A DNA stretch of 64,000 nt from positions 211,371 through 275,370 of the forward strand of contig CAJJDN010000148.1 of the NCBI GenBank assembly GCA_905182985.1, in the 5' to 3' direction. Shown in pieces: positions 12,279 through 24,503 of this stretch. The translations under genes and the position numbers were made by a program. The notes beneath the pieces are model-generated. The model saw nothing but the letters and a program-made list of their open reading frames with translations. It made no database searches and had not been told where the DNA came from. Numbering within the stretch: the stretch's first letter is position 1; every line of letters starts with the position of its first letter. This DNA comes from Paramecium sonneborni (taxonomy: Eukaryota > Ciliophora > Oligohymenophorea > Peniculida > Parameciidae).

Positions 12279-14500
12279 AAATATTTCTGAGCATGTTAAA
12301 ATTTTTAATTTCTATAAAAACAATAGTTAATATTAAATTAAAATGATATGCTTTTGATTTTTGTTTCTAAAAAAATTAATTCATTTCTAAAATTTAATGA
12401 AAATTGCTTGAAACCTTAAATACTATTAGTATCCAAAGAAGGATCTAATCCTATGCAGATTGTCGATTACATAATTAAATTTATCTATACTATTACCTGT
12501 TATTCTAATATGACACAATTAATATTTAAGTTGAAAATTATACAAAAGTAGTGAATTTGAATGAAAGTATAAAATCATAATCTTTGATAAATATCCTGAT
12601 AAATATATTCAAAAAAAAATTTCTGGCCGGGCAAATAAATCAGAATGAAGATTGGACTTTAAAAATAGAATTCAAAATAAAGTAAGCATATAAAAATTCT
12701 TAATTATAACTAGATATAAAGAAGTAGAGTTAAGTGAATTATTTATATGAATTTAGAATAGTAGAAAAATTATTTTTAGATTAATTGAGACCTAAATTTT
12801 TTATCTGCATTTTATTTAAACTTTCTATAATTTTATTTAAAAAAATCATAATTTTATTTATACAAACTAATATCATAATTATAAATTAATACTATAATAA
12901 GTTAATACTTCATTATTTTAGAATTTAATCGAATCTAAAAATTCAAATTAGAGAAGGAAAATTAAAATTTGTAAACACACAATAATTGAAACTTCATCTC
13001 TAATTACCAGAAATTCACCAAAAGTTTAAGATAATATAAACTTTAAGGAAATTTTATTGCAGCTTCTATTTTCTATATTTTTATTATTTTTCTTCTTTTG
13101 AAATATATAATAAAGAATAATTTAAAACTTTGACTCTTTTCTATGAACTTTAATTATAGAAAGACATTACTGCTATATAAATTGAAATATAAATTTCTTT
13201 AAAATTAGCGAATAAACTCTTCAGTTGAATCAACATAAAAATCTTCTCTTTGTTTTTATTGATTTATATGCATGTTGATTAATGCTAGATAAATTGCAAA
13301 TATTCGATTTATTTGAAATGTTTATTAATTAGTTGGCATATTTTTTTTTTAAAAGACCTTAAAATTTTGTTTGGTTTAATTGCACTCTTTTTTATTTTTC
13401 TTGACTCTCTAAGAATAAGATATAGTCTACTTTTTAGTAAAATTTTTTTGTTATTTGTTCATAAAATAAAAAAAGGAAATTTAAATACAGTTTTGATATT
13501 GCTAAAATCTTGACAACTTAATCAAAAAACTCATGGTGTTATGAATAGAAATAATGATGAAAATGCTACTTATAATGGCAAAACTACCATTACTCTAGAT
13601 AATTCTAAAGATATTTAAGAATATAAGCAGTTAAATAAAAAGGCTTGATTGATTAAGTCTGCATGAATCTTTATCAATATTGTTAATTTATGTATAAAGA
13701 AAAAAATGACTTATAATATATCAAGCTTTAGCTTTTTAGATTCTTTTGGCTAATGCACATTTATATTTTAAAAGATTTCTATAAGAAAGACTGTCACTTT
13801 AAGTTTCAATGACTAAAAAATTTAGTCGTTATGAACTGATCTCTGCCTTCTTAACTGTTTATGCTTCTTCAGATATTCCTATTTCATCATTCCATATTGT
13901 AATTGATCCATCTTTATTGCAATTTGAATTCATTTGTTTGGTTTATTGACAAAAAAGGTTTGAGTTAGGAAAATTTTATTAAATAAATAAATAAAAAGAG
14001 ATTTAAAAATCAATCAATTTAAATAGGAATATATTGAAAATTGAAAAAACCAAAAAAAGATTGATGGCATAAAAGAAAATCAAATGATGTTTGTAAAAAC
14101 TAATGAATATTTTCAACGAATGTTAACCACGAGAAATAATTAAAACGGATTTATAAAATTAAAAAAATATCCCGCTAATTGTTCTTTTAAAAAAGTATGC
14201 ATAATTTAAAAAATGTGTTCATAAAATATCAAAGAAACTTGAACTATATGAATGAAATTATTACATATATGTTTCCATATTTAACTAATTAATCAAAATT
14301 TAGATTGACTTAAGAAATTTGGAATTGTTGAGAAAATAATAAAATAATCAATATCAAAATTCAGCCCCGCAAAATAAGCATAACAAATCCGAATGAGGGT
14401 GTCCTTTTGTAATGATATCTTTTAAGCAATGAAAATCTATTTCTTTATCATATGGGATATTAACAGAGTCAAAAATTACTCTAGTAAAAATTCTGATATA
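12279..14500. other. Low-complexity AT-rich region with possible gene remnants
   Basis: No intact gene is recognisable. A plus-strand frame without TGA runs from about 12600 to 13226 (about 200 codons), but with only TGA as stop such openings arise by chance. Short coding-like pieces occur at 13541-13648 (+) and 13726-13932 (-, containing DGSITIWNDE). They may be ends of the frame-broken gene to the right. Otherwise it is homopolymer-rich spacer. Confidence 0.35.
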
Positions 14501-16576
14501 TCATTTAGAAATTGAAATCTTATGTTTTGACTATCTTACTCGTAGTTTAAAGACTTAATTTTTAAACTTCAGGATAAGAGAGTTTATCATTTCTATCCAT
14601 ATCATATCTGCTATTTTTATAAATAAATCAATCCGTTCTTCTTTTGTTTTAGCCTAAACTGAACTCATCAAAAATAAAAATTTTGCCAATCCAAAAATCC
14701 AGAACATCTCGAATCTATTATTTTAAATATTCCTTTGGCCATATATACAAATTATTCTTATATGTTTTCAATTTCTTATCTATAAAACTCATATGAGATT
14801 CCTTTAGTTAACTTGCTTTTGTTTTTTTTTTATGTTATAGCAGTTAATAATTGAAGTACTTTAAAAAATGAATAAAAAACATACAATTAAGCTCGATTTA
14901 GCTTTATTTTGTTTAAATTTCAGGTATATTCATTTCAGTAAGCAAAGGAATGCTTTCCAACCAATTTTATTCATCAGAAAAGTGATTTCTCGGTTAAAAT
15001 TTATTTTTCAATTATTCCTTTTCTAAAATTAATTATAAAGGATGACTTATTCTTTATGAAAAAGTCTTAGACTCAAATGCTCTGCTTTTTGGAGTAGGAT
15101 ATTAAATTTGATCATAAAATTTAATTATTTTTTCAACATCATCCGTTTTTTAAGATAATTAACTATGCATATTTTCAATATATGTTTGTAATCCCTCATT
15201 ACATTTTTACATGTTTTCAATAAAGTATTTCTCTTGTTTATTCATTTTAATTCTGCTTGTAAAGATAAAGCTTAATTTCTAGCTTTTTGATGAAAGAAAG
15301 GGTCTCGAAGATTAAACACTTGCAGTTCTTGTGTAATTATCATAAACTGATTGTAAATTTCTCATTTCTTTTGTTAAAAATATGCCTCTATGTGTTGTTG
15401 AAGGTGATTTTGGTACCTCCTAATGAACAGATATGAGAGAAAGACAGGAGTTTAGTTTTCCAATAGGTAGTTATAGTAATTTATCATTAGAATGATAGCT
15501 TTGAGCTGCTCCTTATCAATTTTATTAATTTATTTTAAATAGTGATCGAATGGTCTAACAAATAACCAAAATAAATTCGATCTTGTACTGAATAGATATG
15601 ATTTAAATGACTTTGAATAGTATTTTATTTAGTTGCCATATATATCATAAAAAAAATATTCTTATTTAAGATTTCCCTTTATTTTAGAAATTCATGTAAT
15701 ACTTTTTTTATAAGTGAATCTATTTTATATTTGTTCAATTCTTTAAGATTAATTTAAATGTTTAAAGAAGTGATTTTCTAATTTGTTAAAATGTCATCAA
15801 CATATATTGCTAAAATCTTTTCTTTTTAAATAGGGATTTCTCAAAACCCGATTTTGATTATCTCTATTGAATCTTTTAATTTCCTGCGATCATTAAACGT
15901 GCCATTATTAATATTTTATATTTATAAATTAGCATCAACAGAGTACCAGGAATCGAAATAAATAAAATTTGTTATGAGCAATTTATTTTTTATTTAATTA
16001 ACAAATGTGTGTAAATGATTATATATTAATAAAAATATTAATTATTTCATTGGTTTTCCATCTATGGATCTTCATTGGTCTACCAACCTGTTAAATCAGC
16101 CATAGACTGAAAATGATTTTGGTTTTATTTTTAATCAAAAAAATTAGTCAACAATTGCTTTCTTTTCATTCTTGCAAAAGGATACCATGGTTTAGTTTAT
16201 TTTTGAGATGACTAAACTTATGCACCCTTTTTTAACAAATATTAATGTTTAATTTAAATTTGATGTTAATCCAAATGTAAACAATTTCTTTTAAACTTAG
16301 AACTTTCAAGAATGGAATGCTTATTACTCGAGACAATTCTATGAGAATGAATAATCACAGGTTAACACAATTAACTCATAAGAATCTTGTTGTCTTATAG
16401 CTGAATTACTAATTACTAAGGCTCCTTTGTAGTTTCTTACCCTAACTATTTAACCTACTTACGATTCTTCTTGATTAATTTTATGACATAGGTTTTGGAG
16501 TTTGAGGTAGATTTAACTATTTGCTTTGTATCATTCTTATATTAGATCTCATTTATTTATTTAACATGTTTTCCAT
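14501..16576 (-). pseudogene. Frame-broken gene relic, weakly Wee1-kinase-like in one part
   Basis: Clearly coding segments lie on the minus strand but in changing frames. An N-terminal Gln/Ser/Arg-rich piece starts at Met 16576. A segment around 15960 reads FIYFDSWYSVDANLQIQ, which recalls the (Y)FDSWxxDxxLYIQ stretch of Wee1-type kinases. An in-frame TGA lies near 15842. A long downstream stretch (RSNLFWLFVRPFDHYL, KSPSTTHRGIFLTKEMRNL) and a coiled-coil piece need single-base shifts to join. Two intron-like gaps of 26 nt restore frame locally, so the ancestor was a normal gene. The C-terminal part (NLYIWPKEYLKQQIRDVLDF) may belong to a second gene. Protein function is not assigned; the Wee1 resemblance is tentative. 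Confidence 0.5.
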
Positions 16577-16662
16577 ATATAAACAATCTACTGAAGAATT
16601 TGCCTTGTATTTTTTCATAAATATATAAATTTATATTATTTATTATATACAAAATAAATATC

Positions 16663-18231
16663 ATGGGAGCTTGTTCAAGTAATTCTTCTACGCCTGAAGC
16701 AATTAAACTAAATATATTCCTCTAATCTCTTCTTAATCATAATAATGATAAGTAATTTACTTCTCCTATTGGTTCAATTAAGGATTAACCTTAATTATAA
16801 GTTGAAAATTTCAATTTATAGATATGGAATCAATTTGAAGCCTTAAGATATGTCAGAGATGATTAAAATTAGTTTTATAACATTTTTGTTTTCTTTGCAT
16901 TAAAATAGATTGTTGAGAATAATGATTAGGATTTGTTATAAAAAATTTGCACAGCATCCGAATCAATAGAGTGGTAGTTATATTTAAAAGGAAAATAAAT
17001 TCTAAAAAACTAAAAGTACTTGAAAAATAAGTTTTTAATTCTAATAAAAAAGGTATTCAAAGAGAAACTTTTTGAATTATATTATTCTAATATGCAAAAT
17101 AATTTTAACTTCTTTGTTTTATGCATAATTTTTATGCGTAACTGGATTTTTAGTATTGCAAAAATTAATTAGGATAAGATAAAAAATTAAAATGAAAAGA
17201 TAAAAATTTTGGATTGGGATGTCCAATTCGATTTAGCAGATTCAACATTAATAAAAGATGTAGTTGAAAATATGAATATGTAATAGTTATTTATATTAAT
17301 AGCCAACTAAACATATTTGATGTGGAAACTTAATCATTTGTGAAGTTTGGAACAGCAAAAAGAGAAAATTTTATAATTAAAGGATAAAGTGAGCTTTATA
17401 TTGGTCTTCCTAAGGGTTTTTTCTAGAAAAGTGGACCTTCTGCCATTATTTATCAATTATATAAGTAAACAAATTAGGCTAGAAATGTAGCTGTTGAATA
17501 ATAGAAATTTGTTAGTGAAGATTTGAATTAATAAGAGTTAATTTATGAGTATTAAATGAATCAAGCCATGTTTTCATAAATTAAGTTAAGAGGGTTTAAA
17601 AGAGTGAGAGGAGATGGAAATTGTTTTTATACTGCCTTTGTTTATTAATATCTATTAATAGTACTAACAAAATTTGAAGATTCACAATTTCAATAGTTTT
17701 TAGAAATTTTATAAAAAATTGATTTTAATCTTCTTCATGAGACAATTTCACACTTTCCAAATGAAATTAGAAAAGATTTAAAACAAATATTTCTCAGTTT
17801 TATTTATGAAATTCTTGGAAAGAAAAATTAGATATAATCATTTGAAAATGAGTTTAAAAATACAAAAAGTATATTTTATGCCTTATCTATTATATATGCA
17901 AAAAATCTAATTCAATATTATTTGGAAAATAAGTAAATCAATTTTTTGAGTATTTAGTTCTGAGTATAAAGTTCTTTTGGGTGAAGAAGCAGAGCAATAA
18001 ATTTAATAATGGGAACTGGAAACAGATAATATTTAAGTGTTATTAGTTATTTTAGCAAATTGTTTAAATCTTAATTTGCACTTCTATTTTATAGATTCGG
18101 ATAATAAGCAGCTTGATCTACAAAAATATTAAAAAGATTAAGATAACTTATCATTACCTAGATAGGATATTTATTTACTATTTAGTCCTGGGCATTATTG
18201 TATTGGTTTACCTTTAGAAAATTTAAAATGA
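16663..18231 (+). CDS. OTU/otubain-type (C65-like) cysteine protease with an N-terminal inactive OTU copy
   Basis: 506 residues after removing introns 17280-17302 (23 nt) and 17933-17957 (25). The C-terminal half carries RGDGNCFYTAF with candidate nucleophile Cys313 and ends LLFSPGHYCIGL with candidate catalytic His495, the pattern of OTU deubiquitinases of the otubain type. These cleave ubiquitin from substrates or chains. The N-terminal half contains an aligned motif RDDQNQFYNIFVFFA at residues 65-79. There the Cys position is Gln70 and both glycines are lost, so that copy should be catalytically dead and may bind ubiquitin or act structurally. The N-terminus MGACSS fits N-myristoylation plus palmitoylation, suggesting membrane anchoring. 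A second OTU gene begins 72 bp downstream. Confidence 0.83.
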
Positions 18232-18303
18232 ATTAAAGCTATTCTATTTGTTTTTGTTTATTAACTTTTTTATATGTAAAGTTGTTATAAATAATTAGAA
18301 AAA

Positions 18304-19243
18304 ATGTTTTTAACTCCTGTTTAAATATTTCGCAAAGTCTTCTCTAAACAATCTGACTCCAATATAAAAATAAACGATGAAATTTGTGAGAATGAATACA
18401 AAGAAAAAATAAAAGAATTATTATTGATCTTTGAAAACTAATCAAATAAAAAGGATTTAAATGTTATCCAATAAATCTATAATGAGGCTTATAAAAATTA
18501 ATTTATTGATGAAGGATAGAAAAGATTTGTAAAAAGTATAAAAAGTAATACAGAACTTTATAATTATTATTCTATCAGATAAATAAAAGAGAAACATAAA
18601 TTATTAAAACTCTGTAATAAATATAGAGAAGTTAGAGGTGATGGTAATTGTTTCTATACTGCTTTGGGCTTTAGATTTTTATAAATACTCTTGTCTGAAT
18701 AAAACTATTAACAATTTATAGAATTTTTGGGAAAAATAGAATTAATAGATTTACCATTTAATTTAAATTGCAAAAATGTTAAAATTGCACGTGAAATCCA
18801 GAAAAGCTTGAGAAGTGAATTTTTATTAAGATTATGTAAAATAAGACTGATAGAAACAAAGGAGGAAAGACTTAAAAGTTTATAAAAATAATATAAGTCA
18901 AATGAATGTAGTGATGATATTGATGGTTACTTTTTTGGTTTGACAACAATTTTTTTTCGTAATGTTTCATATCATGTGGGTTAAAAAAGTGAATTAGCTG
19001 CTCATATATATGATATGGAAAATCTATTAATTTGGGGTGAAGAATGTAATAATAATGAGATAATTATTAAAGAACTCTCATAGTTCCTGAGAGTGTAATA
19101 AATTAAATTTAAATATTAGAATGATAGTGTTAGTTTTCATAGATAAAGGGAATGTGAAAAGTGATGAATATTCTAGTGAGCTTCATTACCATTAAATATT
19201 TTTACTATTTTAACCTGGTCATTACAATATTGGAATTGAATGA
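18304..19243 (+). CDS. OTU/otubain-type (C65-like) cysteine protease
   Basis: 305 residues. RGDGNCFYTALGFRFL places the nucleophile at Cys116, and the protein ends LLFQPGHYNIGIE with catalytic His299. It is a tandem paralogue of the gene 72 bp upstream but has only one OTU domain after about 100 N-terminal residues. The frame to the His motif is reached only by removing a 22-nt intron at 19127-19148, which starts GTGT rather than the usual GTA; without it the protein would stop before the His. Likely a deubiquitinase. The next gene is convergent, with only 20 bp between the two stop codons. Confidence 0.8.
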
Positions 19244-19263
19244 AATAAAGATATATAAATATA

Positions 19264-22158
19264 TCAAGAAAACTTAGATTTATGATGTCCTTTAATTAGT
19301 TTGGTTTTGAAAGCATTTTTGCTTGAATATACACCTGATGATAATTATTATTGTTTGAATTCTTGAAGGTCTGTAAGTATATTATAATTATCTTCTTCTT
19401 CTTCATCATAATCTTATTCTTAGTATACATCTTTAAATTCAGAATCATCCATCCTTTTTTGATCTTGATCATTTTAATTTTAAGTATTTTAGTATGAAAA
19501 TTATTTTGATTTAAATTATTCATAAGTCTTAAGAGCATTTTTTGCTCTACTTAAAGCTTTTTCTTTTTTATCTTCTTTTTCTGCTTGTATTTATTATTAT
19601 TATAATTCTTTTTATTGTTTACTCCCATACAATCGATCTAAGAGTTATTGTTTAGAAGAGCTTATTTATCCTTCATTTTTTTCTATTTTTGTAGGAATAA
19701 TAGTATCTTTAAGTTCTTCCAATAATTCATTAGCTTCTTATTCTGCAGCTTCAGATCTAGATTTTTCATCTATTCTATAACCCCAATTAGCATCATGACC
19801 TAAAATCAAAGCTCCTATTTTTGAGATTTACCCATTTTTAAATGACCATAAATAACAACAACAATCAAATGAAGATGTTGCAAAATGAAATCCATCTTTA
19901 CAAACTTCTATATATGTGATACCATCTTAATGAGCTTTTCTTTAATATCCTATCTCCTTAATATCACTTAAAACAAATATCTATTTTGATATACTATAAT
20001 TAATACCTAAGCAATATCTTCTTATCCATAATCCATGGCTGTTACAAAGGTATCAGCATCATTATTCTTTCTTGTCTTAATCTTTTATTCCACCTAATGA
20101 AGATCTACTTTATCCAAGACTAATTTAATATTCCAAATCTTCAAATTCCCTAACTCATCCCCCAAATATAATAAATTATCATGATAGTTAATAGAAGTGA
20201 CAGGAAACTATAAGTATATGTATAAAATTTACTGTTTCTTCTTAATTAGTTAAAGATATAGCTTTATAGGTTTTGGACAACAACAATTTTGATTTAAATT
20301 TGCTTTCTAGAACTCCTATAAAATAAACATTTCCAATCGAATCTACACTTATGATACAGTTATGCGATTCCAAAAACATAACCTTCTTTAATTCATACTA
20401 ACACTTCCAAACTAATTCTTATCTATAAGAAACTAAATCAATAATAAAAATGGCTCCATCATCTGCACAACTCACTAGATGTTCACTTTCTTATTTCACA
20501 TGTAATGAATTAACACTTAAATGGTGCTATTTCATTTTATATCTACAAGATTTATGAGCATCTTGAGAATCTTCATCATGAATATTTACAGTATCTTCTC
20601 GACTACAACTGATAACTCTCCTATTTGTATCATTACTCCAATGTGCTAAATCAGTAATCATTTTATGATGTCTTTCAAATTTTTTCATTTTAGCTCCATT
20701 TTTAATATTTACTGTGAAAATTCTACCTTCAGCATCTCCTATAAATAGTTTTCTTTGTCTTGCATCAATAATCATTGTTGTTAATTCAGCAACACTTAAT
20801 TCTCTATAAACTTATTACAATTTTCCAGTTCTAGCATCCCAAGTTTTTACACTATCAGGATGAAGAGTAATAAAACAAGTTAAAGTTTAATTATATAAGA
20901 CTTTTAAACACATTTTTTCATCAGTAAGCATCTAATCCTTGGGTTCATCATATTCATAAAAGAACATTTTTCTGGCACCAACAACAATCTGTTTTTTTGG
21001 ATATGTTAATGTAAAAGCTTAGATTTCATCAGCAGGAACATTAAATGTTTAAATTTAAAGAAAATTTCTGACATCCCATACTTTAACCATCCCTGAAATA
21101 TCAGCAGTAACAACTTGTGATGTTCTAGGCAAACATTTAACACCAACAAGCGGATGATTATGCCCTCTTAATAAAAAAATCTTTTCTTTTACATAAGTAT
21201 TCCAAACAAATGCCTCATGATCTAATCCAGCACTAATCAAACATTAATTCATAGGACTCCAATCACTCCAATCTAAACTATAAACACCTTTTTCATGTCC
21301 TCTTAATTCCTTTTTAGGTTAATGTGTAGCACTATCCCATAAACAAATGTTTCCATCTAAACCTCCTGTAACCAAAGTATTTTACTGATCTATTGCCAAA
21401 ATATCACCAATTGGTGATGAATGACCATATTATTATGAATCTCTCTTTATAAATGGATTCCAACCAGATAAAGTTCCTCTTTCCTTTAAATCATATGTAT
21501 CATAAATATGAATTATTGAGTCTGATCCTCCTGTATATAAAAAATTAGATTAAGATGAACTCCATCTTGCATATCTCATACATAATTATATTTCTGGTAC
21601 TGACAGTATTTATTTTAAGTTAAAACTACTAGAGTCCCAAAAATTTATTGTCAAATCATTACTACTACTTGCAATTAAATTTTAATCAGGAATAAATTCA
21701 GCTGATAATACATATCCTTTATGAGCATTTACATTCCAAATCAATTCACTTGTATTTGAATTATATACCTTAAACTTTGGAGATTCCTTCTCTAATACTA
21801 AAAGCATTTTCAATCTGTCAAAAAAATATACTCTATCTATCACTGTTTCATGTTTTTATTCATCTTTTATATTTTCTGCTGGATGATAACTTTTTATTAC
21901 ATCTTTAAATGATCTGTCATTTCTCAATAATCCCAATTCAATTATGTGATTACTAAATTCTACCCATTCCATTGTACCATCACCATTTACATCTATTTCT
22001 TTGAATAATTCTATTAATGCTAATGTTATTTTCTTTGTCTCCTCTTTTGAATCCTTATTATAATCTAAATGCTCTAACATCACTTTCAGAAACTGTTAGA
22101 TTGTCAATCCTTAACCTTTTGAATTTTTATCAGGAAAGCATCTTTCAATTACTGCCAT
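19264..22158 (-). CDS. CFAP337: EF-hand plus WD40 repeat protein, CFAP337/WDR49-like (ciliary)
   Basis: 947 residues; introns 20208-20232 (25 nt) and 19981-20006 (26). Near the N-terminus a canonical EF-hand loop, [12 protein letters not shown] (residues 56-67), follows a helix-rich start. Then come many WD40 repeats: [58 protein letters not shown] and others. The C-terminus is Gln/Glu-rich with an acidic run (DEEEEDN). An EF-hand followed by two WD40 propellers is the layout of WDR49/CFAP337, an axonemal protein associated with radial spokes in motile cilia. That suits a heavily ciliated cell. The start is the first Met of the open frame; the upstream 350 bp is very AT-rich spacer. Confidence 0.8.
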
Positions 22159-22514
22159 TTTCTTCTTATGCAATTTCTCCATTATATCTATCTCTTTTTT
22201 CTCATAATCTTAATCATATTCCTCATAATCTTAATTCTTCATTATTTTTTTACAATTATTAACTATAATTATAATTATATATTTTATTTTAACATTATAT
22301 TTTTTACACTTTCTATTTTCTTATTATACTCAACCAGCAAGCTTTTTCACCTAATTTTATTTATCATTCAATTTTTATTAATAATATCTTATCCTCAACC
22401 TTTTGCTCATATTTTATTTTATGATAAAATGAAAATAGAGCAAAAATATATTATTAGAAAAAATTCACTCTTTACAAGGATAAGAACATACAGAGATTGA
22501 AATAATTATCAAAT
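22159..22514. promoter_or_regulatory. Upstream spacer of the CFAP337-like gene
   Basis: Very T-rich sequence upstream of the minus-strand start at 22158. A standard-code frame across it encodes only Ile/Leu/Phe/Tyr-rich low complexity and I do not treat it as a gene. Confidence 0.4.
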
Positions 22515-24503
22515 ATGCAAACTAAGAACTTAGTTTACGTTAACTATAATTTTTATATAAAAATAACGAAAAATTTTATTTTGCAATTCTTTAATTTGGG
22601 AGGATAGTGCCATTTTACTTCTCATTTAATTGAATCAAGATAATAACAATAATTAAACAATTCAGGTTGAAGGTTTAAGATATGAATTGAGAGATATTTT
22701 AATTACTACAAATAAAATGCTGTAAAAAGTTGATTTAATTAATGATGGACCAAATTTAAGATTCAAATTTTAATAATTCAATTAAACATATGGTACAATA
22801 TTCCAATATGAAAATTTTTATTTAGAGTAAACTCTACATTTAAGAATAGAAAAGTAAAATTATTATAGGAATTATTATTTGAAAAATAGTTTTCTTGAAC
22901 ATTTGCCTAATAATAAATTTATAGAAAATGGTTTTGATTTAAAAAAAAAAATCAATATTCTTTTTAAAGTTGTTTACTTTTATTAAATAAAAAAAAAATT
23001 TATTGAATGTTATTAAGTAAAAGCGAAAGATTTCATTATTTTTTAACTGATTCTGAATGAAAAACTTCTACAAAGTTTACTAAGAAAATACAAATATATA
23101 GAAATCAGAAAATAGAATAAAAATTGTAATAAAAAAGTTTATTACTAAACAAATATTAATGAATTAAACTTTAACCTCTCTGTTAATTTAAAAAGAATCA
23201 AATAGAAAATTATTCGTATAAAGTAACAATTTACAAAGGTAAAGTTTTAGTCAAAGAATTAAATTTACAAATTTAGACTATAAATTTATTCAACAAATAT
23301 ATGATCTCAGGTATTTGTAATATGAAATTTAACAAAAAAATTATTGAAATCTTCCACAACATTAATTCTTGTCTTGTATCAAATTTTTTTACTTTTAATA
23401 ATAATTTGATGTAGGAAATGGTGAAGATCTTAATTATTTTCAAAATTCAAAGAAGAGCTAGATTTCTTTAATTTATTTAGCGTCATTACATTTTAAATTA
23501 AAATATTCTATAAAGAATTTCTGTTGCCTGTATCATAAAACAGATATAGAGGTTTTTAAAAAATATCCTAAACATCACAACATTATACCTCTAAAAAAAT
23601 TAAAATAATTCAAAGATTTTATAGATACAAATTAGTTAAAGCCTACTTTGAATTAATAAATTAAAAAAAGTATGATATCAATTTCAAATATAGTATTTAC
23701 ATTTTTGGAACATAAGTTCTCGGGCTTTTGCTAAAGCACTTTTACATTTAGTAATAATTACAAATGAAAGAATATTCTTTAAAAAATTTAATGAATTAGA
23801 ATTTTAAAATAAATTTGAGAGATATTTATATTGATAACTTTTTAATGATATTATATTGAAAAAAATTTGTTTTTTTTAAAAGCTATATTTATTAATTATT
23901 AAGATTTATCGAATAACGATTTATTCTTAAATTTTAAAAGAATTTATATTGAATCAAATAACCGCTTGAAAAATTAATTGAAAGCTTCTTTTTTCTTCTT
24001 CTTTTTAACACAATTTTTTGTGATTTATTAAAATATCATTATAATCAATTTAATGAAAATTGCCTGCAAACCTGAAATCAAAATATAAATTTAAGAGAAA
24101 CCTAAAAGGATTTTATTTTGTTCATAAATTAAATAGCTGTAATCCTATAGATAAAATAGTAAGGAAAATGTAAATGAAATTATTGAAATTTTTAAGATGA
24201 TAAATTATTAAGTAAATCATATTTGCTGTCATTAAATCAATTGATTATTTTGAAAACATATNATATTTTGTAAATTCCAAACTATATTAACAACTTTTAT
24301 TTGTTTTATGCTATGAAGATAATTCATAATTTAAAAACATTTTTTTTAATAATTAAAGATAATTTATATGCTTAGAATATAATTTAAAATGATATATTGT
24401 TTGCTAAATAACAATTTATAAAAATATTGAGTTTGTCTTCATAGAAAATTAAAATCTATTTAAAACATTATTGTAAAAATAAAAAAATTATTAATCAAAA
24501 GCC
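22515..24503 (+). pseudogene. Possible decayed gene, unrecognised
   Basis: A plus-strand Met at 22515 opens about 50 codons and hits TGA. After a one-base shift an open frame runs 22663-23304 (214 codons). Its composition is protein-like at first (GLRYELRDILITTNKML, then YGTIFQYENFYLEQ) and becomes Lys/Asn/Ile low complexity later. I cannot identify a family. From 23305 the region is AT-rich without a convincing frame; a single unknown base (N) sits at 24262, with no repeat around it. Confidence 0.3.

Noticed and set aside
19100..19243. Frameshift near the end of the second OTU gene
   Set aside because: A 22-nt GT...AG intron at 19127-19148 joins the frames and leads to the expected PGHYNIG ending.
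22168..22500. 110-codon standard-code open frame
   Set aside because: Low-complexity Ile/Leu/Phe/Tyr sequence in the T-rich spacer upstream of the CFAP337-like gene, with no motif or codon pattern of a real gene.
24250..24280. Assembly duplication around the single N at 24262
   Set aside because: Unlike the other N positions, the sequences on the two sides do not match each other.
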